From NCBI RefSeq assembly GCF_002195995.1, contig NZ_NHON01000001.1:259906-323905 (forward strand): a stretch of DNA of 64,000 nucleotides, read 5' to 3'. The position numbers were made by a program, and so were the translations under genes. How positions within the stretch are numbered: position 1 is the stretch's first letter; every line of letters begins with the position of its first letter. The notes beneath the pieces are model-generated. The model saw only the letters and a list, made by a program, of their open reading frames with translations, did no database searches and was not told the origin of the DNA. Source of the DNA: Inquilinus limosus (lineage in GTDB: Bacteria > Pseudomonadota > Alphaproteobacteria > DSM-16000 > Inquilinaceae). Shown here in pieces: positions 55,208-64,000 of this stretch.

Positions 55208-56215
55208 TCACGGCTCTGCGCAAATCGGAAGCGACCGCGGCGGGGCTGCCGGATGATCTTCCTGGTATCGAGCGATGATCGGTTCGAGGGTCGCTCTCGG
55301 CCAGAATTTTGGAGAGCCGATCTGCTTCAGGCAGGAAGCGTTCCAGTAAAGTCCGGCTTGCGACAGCGGACGGCCGGTCGCCACCGCCCGAGCGACGGCG
55401 TCGATGTCGCGCGATTCAGGATAGATGTAGAGGGTGGTCGGATTATCGCTCAGCATCGTGATGATCTGCCGGGCGTCCGATGGTGACCAGCTGGTGCAGC
55501 CGTTGCTGCGGCCGGCGGTGTAGTCCACCAAGTCTCCAACCGGAACGTAGCCATCCTGCGTCGCGTAGGGGCTGCCCGGATTTCTCTGCAGACACATTCC
55601 CCTCAACACCTGGGCTGCATGCCCACCAATGGCACGCTGTCTGGCGTTTGCGGTCTCGCCCTCGCCGTCGAACTGCACGAAGGAGCGAACCAAAGCCGCG
55701 TCGTGCCCCGGCGAGACACGGTAATAGCCTTTGAAGGAGTCTTTCGTCTCAGCCGTCACATAGGCTCCGCCGGTCGTCAGCTCCGAATCCAGGGCATTGC
55801 TGAAGTTCTTGGCGCACTGCCTTCCGTTTGCGAAATCCGCGACACCTTTCAAATTGCGACCACTGCCGTGACCCGCCGAAATCGCGCGGAACGACCGCTC
55901 GGCTTCACAGATGACATAGAATCGACGCCCCGGGCTTCCGTTGCCTGGATCTCCGGGGCGCGTCGCATCCATGGCGAAGTAGCAGGGGTTCTTCACCACG
56001 CCCTCATTCACCTTCTGCAGATAGAGCGCCCGTGCCCTCTGAAGCACCACGCCGGCGATTTGACCTTCGCCTGCGCCGATATTGGCTCGCAGCCAATCCG
56101 GAACATCCGGCACCGGCTCCGCAGCGATCGTTCGCTGCGGAGCCAAAAGGATGCTGGAGATGATCAAGAGGGCAGGGATGCTGATGACATTCAAGAAGAC
56201 CGATCTTGTCCACAT
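55208..56215 (-). CDS. Murein L,D-transpeptidase catalytic domain protein
   Basis: This 335-residue protein has a signal peptide (hydrophobic LNVISIPALLIISSILLA, cleavage near AAEP) and a catalytic domain of the YkuD-like L,D-transpeptidase branch. Its motifs are SAGHGSGRN, the catalytic-type GGHAAQ histidine segment and the nucleophile cysteine in GRSNGCTSWSP. It would cross-link or remodel peptidoglycan in the periplasm. Eight or so cysteines elsewhere in the chain may form disulfides. The ATG at 56215 has AGGAG ten bases upstream; an earlier start would add 18 residues before the signal. The gene is monocistronic. Confidence 0.85.
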   Translation of the reverse strand: MWTRSVFLNVISIPALLIISSILLAPQRTIAAEPVPDVPDWLRANIGAGEGQIAGVVLQRARALYLQKVNEGVVKNPCYFAMDATRPGDPGNGSPGRRFYVICEAERSFRAISAGHGSGRNLKGVADFANGRQCAKNFSNALDSELTTGGAYVTAETKDSFKGYYRVSPGHDAALVRSFVQFDGEGETANARQRAIGGHAAQVLRGMCLQRNPGSPYATQDGYVPVGDLVDYTAGRSNGCTSWSPSDARQIITMLSDNPTTLYIYPESRDIDAVARAVATGRPLSQAGLYWNASCLKQIGSPKFWPRATLEPIIARYQEDHPAAPPRSLPICAEP

Positions 56216-56330
56216 TGGATCAGCTCTCCTAACGAAGCGTGTTGTGCCGTCTTTCGGCGTTATTGCCAAACACCCACAACAAACGGGTCGGCCATAGAGC
56301 GGCTGCGGGCCGGATACGCATGAGAGCCGA

Positions 56331-57197
56331 TCAAAGGACAGGCCCCTGAAGCAGTCTGGGGTGAGCTTCCGCCGGCCTCGAAGGCATCAAGGCGCTCTCT
56401 TCGGGCCGTCGCCCGAATATCACGTAGTTGTCGAGCTGCTGCCAGACGGTGCCCGCCTCGACAAAGCCGGCGTGACGCAGCGCGGCAACGTGAAAATCGA
56501 CGGAACAGTCCTCTCCACTCGCCGCCCGTTTCGCCGGCCGGGAGGAATAGAAGGCATCACGCCGCTCCTTGAGAGCAGCCAGACGGGGAGTGCTTCCCGC
56601 GCGTTCCCACCAGGCCGCCCAATCATCCTCACCTTTTGCCACGGCCTCGCGCTCGACGCGCTGCCGAGCCGACTTCGCGACCCGTGCCAGTGTCGGCCAG
56701 CGGCTGTCAAATCGCATGTGATCGCCATTCATGACGATCCCGCCGGGCTTGAGCAGCTCGCCTGCTGTGCCGTAGAACTCGGCCAGATCGCCGGGAGACA
56801 ACCAATGCAATGCGGTGGTCGAAACAAGCGCCGATGGCGTATCCGCATTCATGGATCCGGCCGCATCGACCACCTTTCCTCTCCATGACGGATCGCCAAG
56901 GTCCGCCTCGACGACCCGCACCCTGTCTCCATCGGCCGCCAACACAACCCTTGCCATCTCGAGGAGCATGATGTCCGCATCGACGGCGACCAGTTTGGCC
57001 GAAGGAAAGCGGTCGAGAAGGCGCCGGCTCAGCGAACCCGGTCCGCAGGCGGCATCGATCACGGTGAACGCTCCGCCCAGGACCGACTCCAGCACCTGAA
57101 ACATGATCTCGAAGCGCTCCTCGCGCTGCTCGATGTACCCCTCTTGCTGGCGATCCCATCGGCCCAGCAACGTTATGATCTCATTGTCATCCGCCAT
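56331..57197 (-). CDS. Class I SAM-dependent methyltransferase
   Basis: This 288-residue cytoplasmic protein has a Rossmann-type methyltransferase fold: motif I in VIDAACGPGSLSRRLL near residue 50, the acidic ribose-binding residue in LVAVDADIMLLEMAR near 72, motif II/III in VEADLGDPSW, and a family feature ALHWLSPGDLAEFY. The tail ends about where the small-molecule methyltransferase branch ends. The substrate is unknown. It stands alone between the L,D-transpeptidase and the nickel/cobalt exporter genes, both on the same strand, but gaps of 115 and 220 bases argue against a tight operon. Confidence 0.88.
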   Translation of the reverse strand: MADDNEIITLLGRWDRQQEGYIEQREERFEIMFQVLESVLGGAFTVIDAACGPGSLSRRLLDRFPSAKLVAVDADIMLLEMARVVLAADGDRVRVVEADLGDPSWRGKVVDAAGSMNADTPSALVSTTALHWLSPGDLAEFYGTAGELLKPGGIVMNGDHMRFDSRWPTLARVAKSARQRVEREAVAKGEDDWAAWWERAGSTPRLAALKERRDAFYSSRPAKRAASGEDCSVDFHVAALRHAGFVEAGTVWQQLDNYVIFGRRPEESALMPSRPAEAHPRLLQGPVL

Positions 57198-57417
57198 TTG
57201 TTCTTCCTCCAGGGATCACAGCGCGAAGTGATCCAGGTGTTCGGTTCGTGAGAAGATACGCGGAACCGTCGAGCCGCGTGATCGGAAGCGCTCCACGCCT
57301 CTTCGGCGAGGGCTGCAGCACAGCGCGGTGTTGCCCGCCCTGATCGGGCCCACGGCCTGGCTGGGCGGAGCCGATCGGGGCGCACGGACACCGATTCGAC
57401 CCGGCCATGGACGGAGC

Positions 57418-58331
57418 TCAGTGGAGCGGATGTGACGGCATGGAGAGCACGGCCTGCATCAGCAACAGGCCGAGCGCCAGCAGAATCAGTCCGCCCAGCA
57501 AGCCGACGGCATCTGCAATGGCGGCCTGCCGCGCCGATCCGTTGGACAGGGAGGCCATCAGCCGCAGCGACGCCCCGCGGGCGTGCCGCGACAGCAGGGC
57601 GAGGGCGTAGACAGTCACCGCGGTTCCGGCCGACATGGCCAGCACCGCGGCGATGCCCGTCCAGCGCAGCTGCAGCGCCCGGGCCAGGACCAGCACCAGG
57701 ACCGCGCCGCTACACGGGCGGATGCCGACCGAGGCGACGACGCCGAGCAGCCGCCGCAGCGATGTGGATCCGGCGGCGTCCTCCGCCGGATGGGAGGTCC
57801 AACCATGGTCGTGACCGCAGGCGCCATACGCCGCCATGCCACGCCGCACACGCCACAGGCGGCGCCCATGCGACAGCGCGAGATATGCTCCCATCACCGC
57901 CACCAAGGCAAAGCCTACGGCCTCGAGCCTGTTGCCCGTCGCCTCGGCCTGGCGGAAGGGCAGGCCGAACAACCCGATCGCCAGCTCGACCATCAGGATC
58001 GCCGCCACGCCCTGGGTCAGCGAGGACAGCGCCGCCAGCAGCAGGGCATCGCCGGGCCGGCCGCGCTGGGTGGCCAGGTAGGTGGAGATGACGGCCTTGC
58101 CATGGCCGGGACCGACGGCATGAAACACACCATGGGCGAAGCTCAGCGCCACCAAGCCCCAGACCGTGGCGCCGTCCGCCTGCACCGCCCGGAGCGCCGC
58201 CGCCAGACGGCGGTGCAGCTCGTCCTGCGCCGTCAACGCCGGCGGCAGGCCGGCGCGGATCGCGGCCAGCGCGAGCAGACCAGGGCCACGCCGCCGAGCG
58301 CCAGAGACTGCCAAGCCCGCAGCCAGATCAT
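57418..58331 (-). pseudogene. Nickel/cobalt exporter (RcnA/NiCoT-type) gene with a frameshift
   Basis: The protein would have about 304 residues. The first codons (ATG at 58331, MIWLRAWQSLALGGVALV) are in one frame, and the rest (LLALAAIRAGLPPALTAQDE onward) continues in another; adding one base near 58285 restores the frame. Downstream, the metal-transport motifs of the family are intact: FAHGVFHAVGPGHGKAVI and GIRPCSGAVLVLVLA with six hydrophobic segments and a short histidine stretch (CGHDHGWTSH). It overlaps the DUF1007 gene by four bases. Either it is a recent pseudogene or one base is missing from the assembly. Confidence 0.7.
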
Positions 58332-58980
58332 CGGCAGGTGACCTGCACGGTCGCGACGAAGATCTCGCCCAGCGTGTCGTCGGCCGCGGCGCCACGGCGG
58401 CCATGGCCACTGCCTGCGCCGGCGGATCGGCAGGCACCACACGGGCGCCGCAGCCCTCGGCCGCGACGCCACGCAGGGCGACCGGATCGTCAGCCACATA
58501 GCGCATGTCGATGTAGTAGGTCGGGTCGAAGATCTTCAGGGTGACCGCCTTCGCCCGTGGGTCGATCGGCTCCGCCAGCGGCACGACGAAGCGCAGCCAG
58601 ATTCGGCCGTTGCGCAGCGTGCTCTCGAAATCCGTCACTGTCCCCAGGGGCACCGCCTGGCCATTCGCCCGGATCCGGGTGAAGTAGTCATAGGGTTCGA
58701 GATTCCGCAGATTGGTGCGGGCAAGCGCGGTCACCGCCTCCGGTGTCGGCCGGTCATCCGGACTTTCGCTCTCAAACACGGCCGAGGTGTAGAAGTCGTC
58801 GAACAGCCATTGTTCCTCGACCGCGGCGATCCGCCCGTCCTCTTGCAGGAGGAAGGCGCTGCGCAGGTCGATCCAGGCATGGGGATGCGCCGCGGCGACG
58901 CTCGGTAGGATGAGCGTCGCGATGGTTGGGCCGATCGAAACCAGACGTGCCGGCCATCCGGTGGCGCCCCCCTTCCTCAT
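58328..58980 (-). pseudogene. DUF1007 periplasmic protein gene with a frameshift near its end
   Basis: The protein would have about 217 residues, with a signal peptide (WPARLVSIGPTIATLILPSV, then AAAHPHAW) and the DUF1007 domain whose mature N-terminus HPHAWIDLRS is characteristic. Near 58390 the frame shifts by one base: the correct C-terminus DDTLGEIFVATVQVTCR is found in the next frame and ends at 58328, overlapping the exporter start. The ATG at 58980 follows GGAG. DUF1007 proteins accompany nickel/cobalt exporters and may bind metal in the periplasm. Two compensating-looking shifts make the two genes appear as one 562-codon frame. Confidence 0.7.
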
Positions 58981-59204
58981 CGCGATCTCCGCAACAGCAG
59001 CTGCCAGCCCAGCATAGAAGGCCGCGGGCGCGGCTCCAACCGCGGGCCGGTCCGCCGGCTGGATATCTGGGGCATGTCTGCTCATGGGATGATTGCGAAG
59101 GTCCACTGAAGGTCAGGCTCGGCTCTCGTCGGAGTCAGGCAGTTTGATTCGGATGATTCACGGCGATGCCCGGCACCATACCGCGCAGCCGAGACGGACC
59201 GTCC

Positions 59205-59410
59205 CTAAGCCCGAAAGGCGAGTTCCGCCGCGCCACACGCTGGGGCGCCCTCCTCCGGTCCAGCCAGCCTGAGCATCCGGGTCGAGATCTTCTCCGCGAA
59301 GGTCCGGTCGTGGGTGACCAGGAGCATGCCCAGCCCGGCCTCCGCCACCATCTCGAGCAGCAGCTCGACGACCTCGCGCTGGCTCACCGGATCGAGGCGC
59401 GGGGGCAGCG
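59205..59410 (-). pseudogene. C-terminal fragment of an ABC transporter ATPase
   Basis: Only the end of a nucleotide-binding domain remains: a D-loop (RLDPVSQREVVELLLEM), an H-loop GMLLVTHDRTFAEKI and a short tail ending LAFRA at 59205. Walker A, signature and Walker B are missing upstream, where the sequence becomes non-coding. It looks like the relic of a deleted gene. The surrounding 58981-59204 and 59411-59612 contain nothing else I recognise. Confidence 0.5.
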
Positions 59411-59612
59411 GCGCGTTGCAAGGCGCCGCGGTGCGAGGAGCTATTCAGTCCGGGCGCAACGCGGTTGTGAGCCGCCGGCCCGCTCGTGAAGCTTGGAGCT
59501 ACCCGGCGCGGGCCGGCGTCGGGCGCCGGTTGTCGATGACGTTCGCCCGAACGGCATACAATCCTACTCAGATGCGAATGTCACCAATCGAATCGGCCCG
59601 CACGACCGCGAG

Positions 59613-59753
59613 GCACCATTTCCGGCCATCCCCGGCGCGCCGCAAAGCCGGACGTCGCTCGAACGCACCGGATCGGGCCGTTGGGGAGAGCAGGCGCCGA
59701 GCCGGCGTGCGCCCTAATCGGACATTATCTGGGTTCTCAGAAGCGGTCGTCCT
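59613..59753 (+). repeat. Paired 45-bp intergenic repeat (96-base period)
   Basis: Unit one (59613-59657) runs GCACCATTTCCGGCCATC to AAAGCCGGACGTCG. Unit two (59709-59753) starts GCGCCCTAATCGGACATT and ends CTCAGAAGCGGTCGTCC, 96 bases after the first. The remaining part up to the beta-lactamase gene (59754-59939) has no gene I can support. Confidence 0.6.
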
Positions 59754-59939
59754 GTCCAATTGGCATGCGTCACGATACGGGGCTCCGTCCAACTCATTCG
59801 GGGTGAACAGAGGACGGCATTCTGCGCCCGCAGGCGTGCGTCACACCATTCCAATTTGGGTCTGCGACATTCCCAACCCGACTTGGACGGGCCGTGTACT
59901 GCGCGGCTATGACAGAAAGTACACCGCCCGGACAAGTCA

Positions 59940-60746
59940 ATGAAAACTCTGCTACTTTCCTTCTCCGCCTTTCTCTCTCTTCTCACTTCTCCGTCGTGGG
60001 CGGACACGCGCACGATCTGCACGATCGTCCTCAGGGCGGACACAGGGGAAGCCATCGTCGATCAGGGGGATTGCGACAGACGGATCTCGCCGGCTTCGAC
60101 CTTCAAGATCGCGATCAGCCTGATGGGCTTCGATGCCGGTATCCTGACCTCGCCCAGCGAGCCGGAGTTGCCGTTCCGCGAAGGTTACATCGACACGCGG
60201 CCGGAGTGGCGGCGAGCGACGACCCCGGCGACGTGGATGCGCGACTCCGTCATCTGGTACTCGCAGCAAGTCACGCAGCGGCTGGGAGCGGACCGGTTCT
60301 CCACCTACATCGCGGCCTTCGACTACGGCAACCGCGACCTGACGGGGGACCCCGGGGCCCACGACGGGCTGACCCGCGCCTGGGTTAGCTCGTCGTTGCA
60401 AATATCGCCAACCGAACAGGTGGCATTCCTGCGCAAGCTGGTCCGGCACGAGTTGCCGGTTAGCGACGCTGCCGTCGAGAACACGGCGAGAATCCTGGAT
60501 CAGGGCATCCGACCTAGCGGCTGGCATGTCTTCGGCAAGACGGGCGCTGGAGCATCGCGCAGCGCCGAAAGCGGTCCAGCCGGACCTTTCGGCTGGTTCG
60601 CGGGCTGGGCGGATCGCAAAGGGCAGACGGTCGTCTACGCCCGACTGATCCAGGACAGCGAGCGTCAGCCTACGCCCCCCGGTCCTCGCGCCCGCGATGC
60701 CCTTTTGTCGGATCTATTCTCCGATAGCGGTCTCCTGGCGCGATGA
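59940..60746 (+). CDS. Class D (OXA-type) beta-lactamase
   Basis: This 268-residue protein has a signal peptide (MKTLLLSFSAFLSLLTSPSW, cleavage before ADTRT) and all class D active-site motifs: S53-T-F-K56 with the catalytic serine and carboxylated lysine, S103-V-I, Y129-G-N and K200-T-G. The conserved tryptophan that stabilises the carbamylated lysine is in AWVSSSLQISPTEQ, and IWYSQQVT matches the class D helix after the SxV motif. It hydrolyses beta-lactams in the periplasm; spectrum cannot be told from these motifs. It is 118 bases ahead of a LysR gene on the same strand. Confidence 0.93.
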   Translation: MKTLLLSFSAFLSLLTSPSWADTRTICTIVLRADTGEAIVDQGDCDRRISPASTFKIAISLMGFDAGILTSPSEPELPFREGYIDTRPEWRRATTPATWMRDSVIWYSQQVTQRLGADRFSTYIAAFDYGNRDLTGDPGAHDGLTRAWVSSSLQISPTEQVAFLRKLVRHELPVSDAAVENTARILDQGIRPSGWHVFGKTGAGASRSAESGPAGPFGWFAGWADRKGQTVVYARLIQDSERQPTPPGPRARDALLSDLFSDSGLLAR

Positions 60747-60863
60747 GGTCATGTTCGCGAGGTTGCCCGAGATGCCGGGGCCGGGCATGGTGAGGATTGC
60801 CCGGTCGCGGCGGACGCGCTGCACATCAATCCCTCGGCCGGGGAGGGCGAAACGCGACCCGAC

Positions 60864-61712
60864 ATGAACATCGAGCTTCTGCGCGACTTCCTCTGCGTCT
60901 CCGAGAGCATGAGCCTGACGCGGGCGGCGGAACTCCGGAACACCACGCAATCGAACCTGAGCAAGCGGCTTCGTTCTCTCGAGATGTGGCTGGGGCGCGA
61001 CCTGATCGACCGACGTGGCAGACCGCTCACGCTGACGCAGGCTGGCGAGGACTTCGTGCCGAAAGCCCGCGGCATCCTGGCCGAACTCGATGGCGTCCGT
61101 GGGGCCGCTATCTCCTGGGATGTCTCGAACGGCGCGGTGAGCATCGCAATGCCGCACAGTGCGACTGTCAGCGTCTTCCCGGCGTTCAAGAAGCGATTGC
61201 TGCGGCGCCTGCCCAAGGCGAGCTTCGCGCCGCGGATCGCCAATCACGACATGGTGGCGAGAATGCTCTCTCGATCGGAGTGCGACCTTGCGCTCGTCAC
61301 CCGTCACCCCCGTGTGCCCCAAGCCGACGAGTTCGCTGTATTCCGATCCGTCGAAATCGCCCGCGACCGTCTGGTTCTGGTCGCTCCTCCCGGCGCGCGC
61401 GAAGGCGAGGCACTGCCGCTTCATGTGTCGGATGCACGGACCTACATTGGCCAGATCTGGCAAGCGTGCAAGGTCGCCGTGCCTGCAATCAGGGAGGTCG
61501 AACACGGCATGGCCGCCGACATCAGGGCGCATTGCGTCGCGGGCGATGGTCGGGGCGTGCTGCCTGAGACCATGGTCGAAGCCGACATCGCCTCCGGCCG
61601 GCTGGTCGTGTGCGACTGCCCTGCCAATCTGGGCTACGATGTCTCGCTCTTCTGCGCCCCAAAAGCGAGTCCTCAGGCAAAGCGAATCTGGGCGCTGGCA
61701 TCCGACATCTGA
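60864..61712 (+). CDS. LysR-family transcriptional regulator
   Basis: This 282-residue protein has the LysR winged helix (residues about 1-60, MNIELLRDFLCVSESMSLT and QSNLSKRLRSLEMWLGRDL) and an effector domain to the end. The effector domain is shorter than in AmpR. It is transcribed with or after the beta-lactamase gene, whereas AmpR-type regulators are usually divergent from their lactamase gene, so a link to resistance is not certain. An alternative is control of the downstream polysaccharide deacetylase gene, which starts 86 bases after its stop. Confidence 0.88.
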   Translation: MNIELLRDFLCVSESMSLTRAAELRNTTQSNLSKRLRSLEMWLGRDLIDRRGRPLTLTQAGEDFVPKARGILAELDGVRGAAISWDVSNGAVSIAMPHSATVSVFPAFKKRLLRRLPKASFAPRIANHDMVARMLSRSECDLALVTRHPRVPQADEFAVFRSVEIARDRLVLVAPPGAREGEALPLHVSDARTYIGQIWQACKVAVPAIREVEHGMAADIRAHCVAGDGRGVLPETMVEADIASGRLVVCDCPANLGYDVSLFCAPKASPQAKRIWALASDI

Positions 61713-61798
61713 GGTGAAAGCGCCTTCCGGAAGCCCAGCCGCGCAACGTCAGCGATGGCCTTCTGCCGTCGACAGTGTCTGACCTCGGGGAACGGAGG

Positions 61799-62653
61799 AT
61801 GCGCACGGTGAGAACGACGTACACCAGGCTCTCGATGGCTATGACGTCACTGCTCCTTCTGCCGATAGCGGGGCAGGCGGCAGAGATAGCGATCACCCTG
61901 GATGATCTACCCTATGCGATGCCGTCACGCGTCTCCCTGGACGAGGGATGCGGTATCGTCGACGCCGTCAACCGGACGCTGAAGGAGCACGGGGTGCAGG
62001 CCATGGGCTTTGCGATCGGAGCCCGCATCACTCCCGAAACCGAGCCACTGATTGCATCGTTCGTCCAGTCCGGCCATGACCTCGGAAATCACAGCTGGTC
62101 ACACCCGGACTACAACGAGCTAACCTCCGGGGAATTCCGAACGGAAACGATCCGGGCGCACGACGTGATCTCACGCTGGACGGGATCCGGGAACTTCTAT
62201 CGCTTCCCATTCCTGCACCAGGGCGAAACGCCCGAGAAGCTGGCCGCTTCGAGCGCAATCCTCGCCGAGCTTGGATATCGGAACGTCCCGGTATCCATCG
62301 ACGACGACGATTTTCTGTTCAACAGCGACTATATGCAGGCTCTCGCCAACCGTGATCCCGACGGAGCGGACGCGATCGCCGAACGATACCTGGAGCACAT
62401 GAAAGAGCGGACGGCGTTCTTTCAGAACCTCGCCCAAGAGCAGCTCGGCCGCGACGTCAAGCACATCCTTTTGTTGCATATGAACAAGATCAATGCCGAC
62501 CACCTTGGCGACCTGCTGGATTGGTACCGATCGGAGGGCTGGAATTTCATCCCCGTTCGCGAGGCGCTGGCAGATCCGATCTATGCCACGGCGGGCCGGT
62601 ACGTGGGGCCAAAGGGATTGTCGCAGATCCAACGCATGGCCGAGACAGAGTGA
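61799..62653 (+). CDS. Polysaccharide deacetylase (NodB-type, carbohydrate esterase 4)
   Basis: This roughly 284-residue secreted enzyme has a signal peptide (MAMTSLLLLPIAGQA, cleavage before AEIAI), the NodB motif 1 in IAITLDDLPY with the catalytic and metal aspartates, and motif 2 GHDLGNHSWSHPDY with both metal histidines. The fold continues through a motif 3-like FYRFPFLHQG and the C-terminal ILLLHMNKIN. It would remove acetyl groups from a chitin- or peptidoglycan-like polymer. The start is uncertain: an ATG at 61799 lies directly after GGAGG, while a GTG at 61808 has that site at a better distance of nine bases. Confidence 0.87.
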   Translation: MRTVRTTYTRLSMAMTSLLLLPIAGQAAEIAITLDDLPYAMPSRVSLDEGCGIVDAVNRTLKEHGVQAMGFAIGARITPETEPLIASFVQSGHDLGNHSWSHPDYNELTSGEFRTETIRAHDVISRWTGSGNFYRFPFLHQGETPEKLAASSAILAELGYRNVPVSIDDDDFLFNSDYMQALANRDPDGADAIAERYLEHMKERTAFFQNLAQEQLGRDVKHILLLHMNKINADHLGDLLDWYRSEGWNFIPVREALADPIYATAGRYVGPKGLSQIQRMAETE

Positions 62654-62740
62654 CTTGAAGCTGTCCCTGCCCTAACCAGCTCTGATCTATTGTGGAACGC
62701 TCGCATCCCCCGTGGCCTGCCCAGTTGGCCAGGTTGAGGT

Positions 62741-62882
62741 GCGCCACTTCCGGCCATCGCGCCCACGCTCCGACACCGGACATCGACCGGGTCGGCGTTC
62801 CGCGGCCGTTTTCGACCGTGCTGGCCCAGTTGATGCGCCTCCACTCCGGACATCGCCGTAGTTCTCTCCAGACCGGACCTAG
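62741..62882 (+). repeat. Paired 45-48-bp intergenic repeat (94-base period)
   Basis: Unit one (62741-62785) runs from GCGCCACTTCCGGCCATCG to GACACCGGACATCG and is the best match to the consensus. Unit two (62835-62882) starts GCGCCTCCACTCCGGACATC and ends AGACCGGACCTA, 94 bases later, three bases longer than the rest. Nothing else is seen in 62654-62927. Confidence 0.65.
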
Positions 62883-62927
62883 CCCGCTTCGACCTCTTGC
62901 CGGCGAAACCGGGAGCTCGAAGGATGA

Positions 62928-63914
62928 TTAGTTGCTTTTCCCCGGAAACCCGGCGTCCTGGCCGATGACCGTGCCGGACGCGATCAGCGCCCTGACCGAT
63001 TCCTGTACGGCCGCGAAGCTCGTGTAACGGGGCTTGTAGCCGAGACGCTGGCGGCTCTTCTCGATCGAGTGGCAGGAACTGCGGATGACGTGTCCGCGGG
63101 AAGTCTCGGCATCCCGTCCCTCCAGGCCGCGGATCCATTCATTGAACGGCTTGAATGCGATCCGGGGTTCCCTCCCAAACCAGCGGTAGACCGTTTCGGC
63201 ATAGCCCCTCAGGGTAACGGCCTGCTCGGACACCGTGTTGAAGGTCTCGCCGATCGAGGCCGGACGGTTCTCGACGGCACAGATGATCCACCGGGCCACG
63301 TCATCCGCATGGACGTGGTGCACCATCTCGAGTCCCAGATTCGGCAAGACCAGCTCGTCGCCACGAGCAATCAGCGAAAACACATCCGGATTTGCATTAC
63401 CGATCGGGTTGATAGGGTTCCATCCCTCTCCGACGATATGGCCTGGGCGGAAGCAGGTCGCTGGAAAGCCGGTGAGGCGGGCCTGCTTCATCAGCCACGC
63501 TTCGCTCTCTGCCTTGCCGGCCCCGTAGGTGTCTATGGGGTTGGGCGGCTCGATCTCAGTCGCCGGGATCACAGATAGGCGGCCATAGACCCAGATCGAA
63601 CTGCAGAACAGATAATGCTCGATCTTGCCGCGCAGCGCCTCGACCAATTGCCGTGTGCTTGAAAGATCGAAAGAGATCATGTCGACGACGATGTCGGGAT
63701 GCAGATCTGCGACCTTTGTCCCGAACTGCCCCTTCTTCTCTTCAGCCACACGGTCGAGCGCTACGGTCTCGACCGACCTCCAGGCATGATGAGGACGGTA
63801 GGGCACCGCCGTGCCGCGGCTGACATTCACGACCTCATGCCCGGCCTCTACGAGCGCAGGAATGAGGTAGCTCCCGACGTGACCGCTCCCTCCAATGACG
63901 ACAATGCGTGACAT
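62928..63914 (-). CDS. NAD-dependent epimerase/dehydratase (SDR family)
   Basis: This 328-residue cytoplasmic protein has the extended-SDR Rossmann motif VVIGGSGHVGSYLIPAL at the N-terminus. The usual catalytic S-x-Y-x3-K is visible as SSIWVY followed by the TYGAGKAESE motif carrying Y and K. The later stretch TCFRPGHIVGEGWNP matches nucleotide-sugar epimerases and related reductases. The ATG at 63914 is preceded by GGAGG at about six bases; an earlier start would add 15 residues. It is monocistronic within the window. The substrate is unknown; the bases up to 64000 hold only its upstream region. Confidence 0.88.
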   Translation of the reverse strand: MSRIVVIGGSGHVGSYLIPALVEAGHEVVNVSRGTAVPYRPHHAWRSVETVALDRVAEEKKGQFGTKVADLHPDIVVDMISFDLSSTRQLVEALRGKIEHYLFCSSIWVYGRLSVIPATEIEPPNPIDTYGAGKAESEAWLMKQARLTGFPATCFRPGHIVGEGWNPINPIGNANPDVFSLIARGDELVLPNLGLEMVHHVHADDVARWIICAVENRPASIGETFNTVSEQAVTLRGYAETVYRWFGREPRIAFKPFNEWIRGLEGRDAETSRGHVIRSSCHSIEKSRQRLGYKPRYTSFAAVQESVRALIASGTVIGQDAGFPGKSN

Positions 63915-64000
63915 GGCCTGCCTCCCCGCTGCTCGCACGATATCCGAAGACGCTAGCATGCGTTGCTTTCGGCGATTAGGAGCAGCAAACTTGATACCTT

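Noticed and set aside
57418-59106. Single 562-codon protein joining DUF1007 and a nickel/cobalt exporter
   Set aside because: The junction residues match neither family, while the correct end and start of the two families appear in other frames; two frameshifts explain it better.

Overview
The window is GC-rich DNA with dense, overlapping operons. Its families (TauD-type dioxygenases, Dpp/Ssu/Ugp-type ABC systems, AcoR-like sigma-54 activators, MocR, GlxA and RpiR regulators) fit a metabolically versatile alphaproteobacterium, perhaps a Rhodospirillales relative such as Inquilinus or Azospirillum. That placement is inferred from gene content alone; there is no rRNA or marker gene here. I saw no tRNA, rRNA, CRISPR array or intact insertion sequence.

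Bases 1-13508 hold two organosulfur/peptide-type scavenging operons, both on the minus strand. The first is a TauD/TfdA dioxygenase, a Dpp-type importer (binding protein, two permeases, one fused double ATPase) and the start of a further gene cut by the window edge. The second is an SsuABC-type importer, an MFS exporter, a second dioxygenase and a two-domain rhodanese. A LysR regulator lies between them, divergent from the first dioxygenase. Bases 13509-22401 are gene-poor: a short tyrosine recombinase, decayed fragments, strong hairpins, and single-gene regulator/target pairs (GlxA with a Tat-exported isochorismatase; MocR with a cupin and a quinone-oxidoreductase-like enzyme).

Bases 22402-29176 carry an RpiR regulator and a Ugp-type importer operon ending in a metallophosphoesterase and a HAD phosphatase, which suggests uptake and hydrolysis of a phosphodiester or phosphorylated polyol. 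Bases 29432-38523 form a three-gene envelope locus: a LysM/FecR/Ig-like protein, a giant secreted protein with about fifteen tandem PKD domains, and a membrane class III nucleotidyl cyclase.

Bases 38889-54833 are the centrepiece: a complete group-5 soluble di-iron monooxygenase operon (mimABCD, amidohydrolase, DUF59 protein, GroEL paralogue), preceded on the same strand by a secondary-type alcohol dehydrogenase, a CobW-family metallochaperone GTPase, a WD40 protein and a 59-residue protein. Two exact sigma-54 promoters drive the two halves, each with upstream palindromes, and two sigma-54 activators flank the block. The enzymes would oxidise a short alkane such as propane to a secondary alcohol and then a ketone, with dedicated folding and metal-loading proteins.

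Bases 54834-64000 are looser again: a murein L,D-transpeptidase, a methyltransferase, a DUF1007/nickel-cobalt exporter pair with two frameshifts, a class D beta-lactamase, a LysR regulator, a polysaccharide deacetylase and an NAD-dependent epimerase. A 45-bp repeat, often paired at a 94-96 bp period, occurs at least ten times, only in the gene-poor zones and always in the same orientation.
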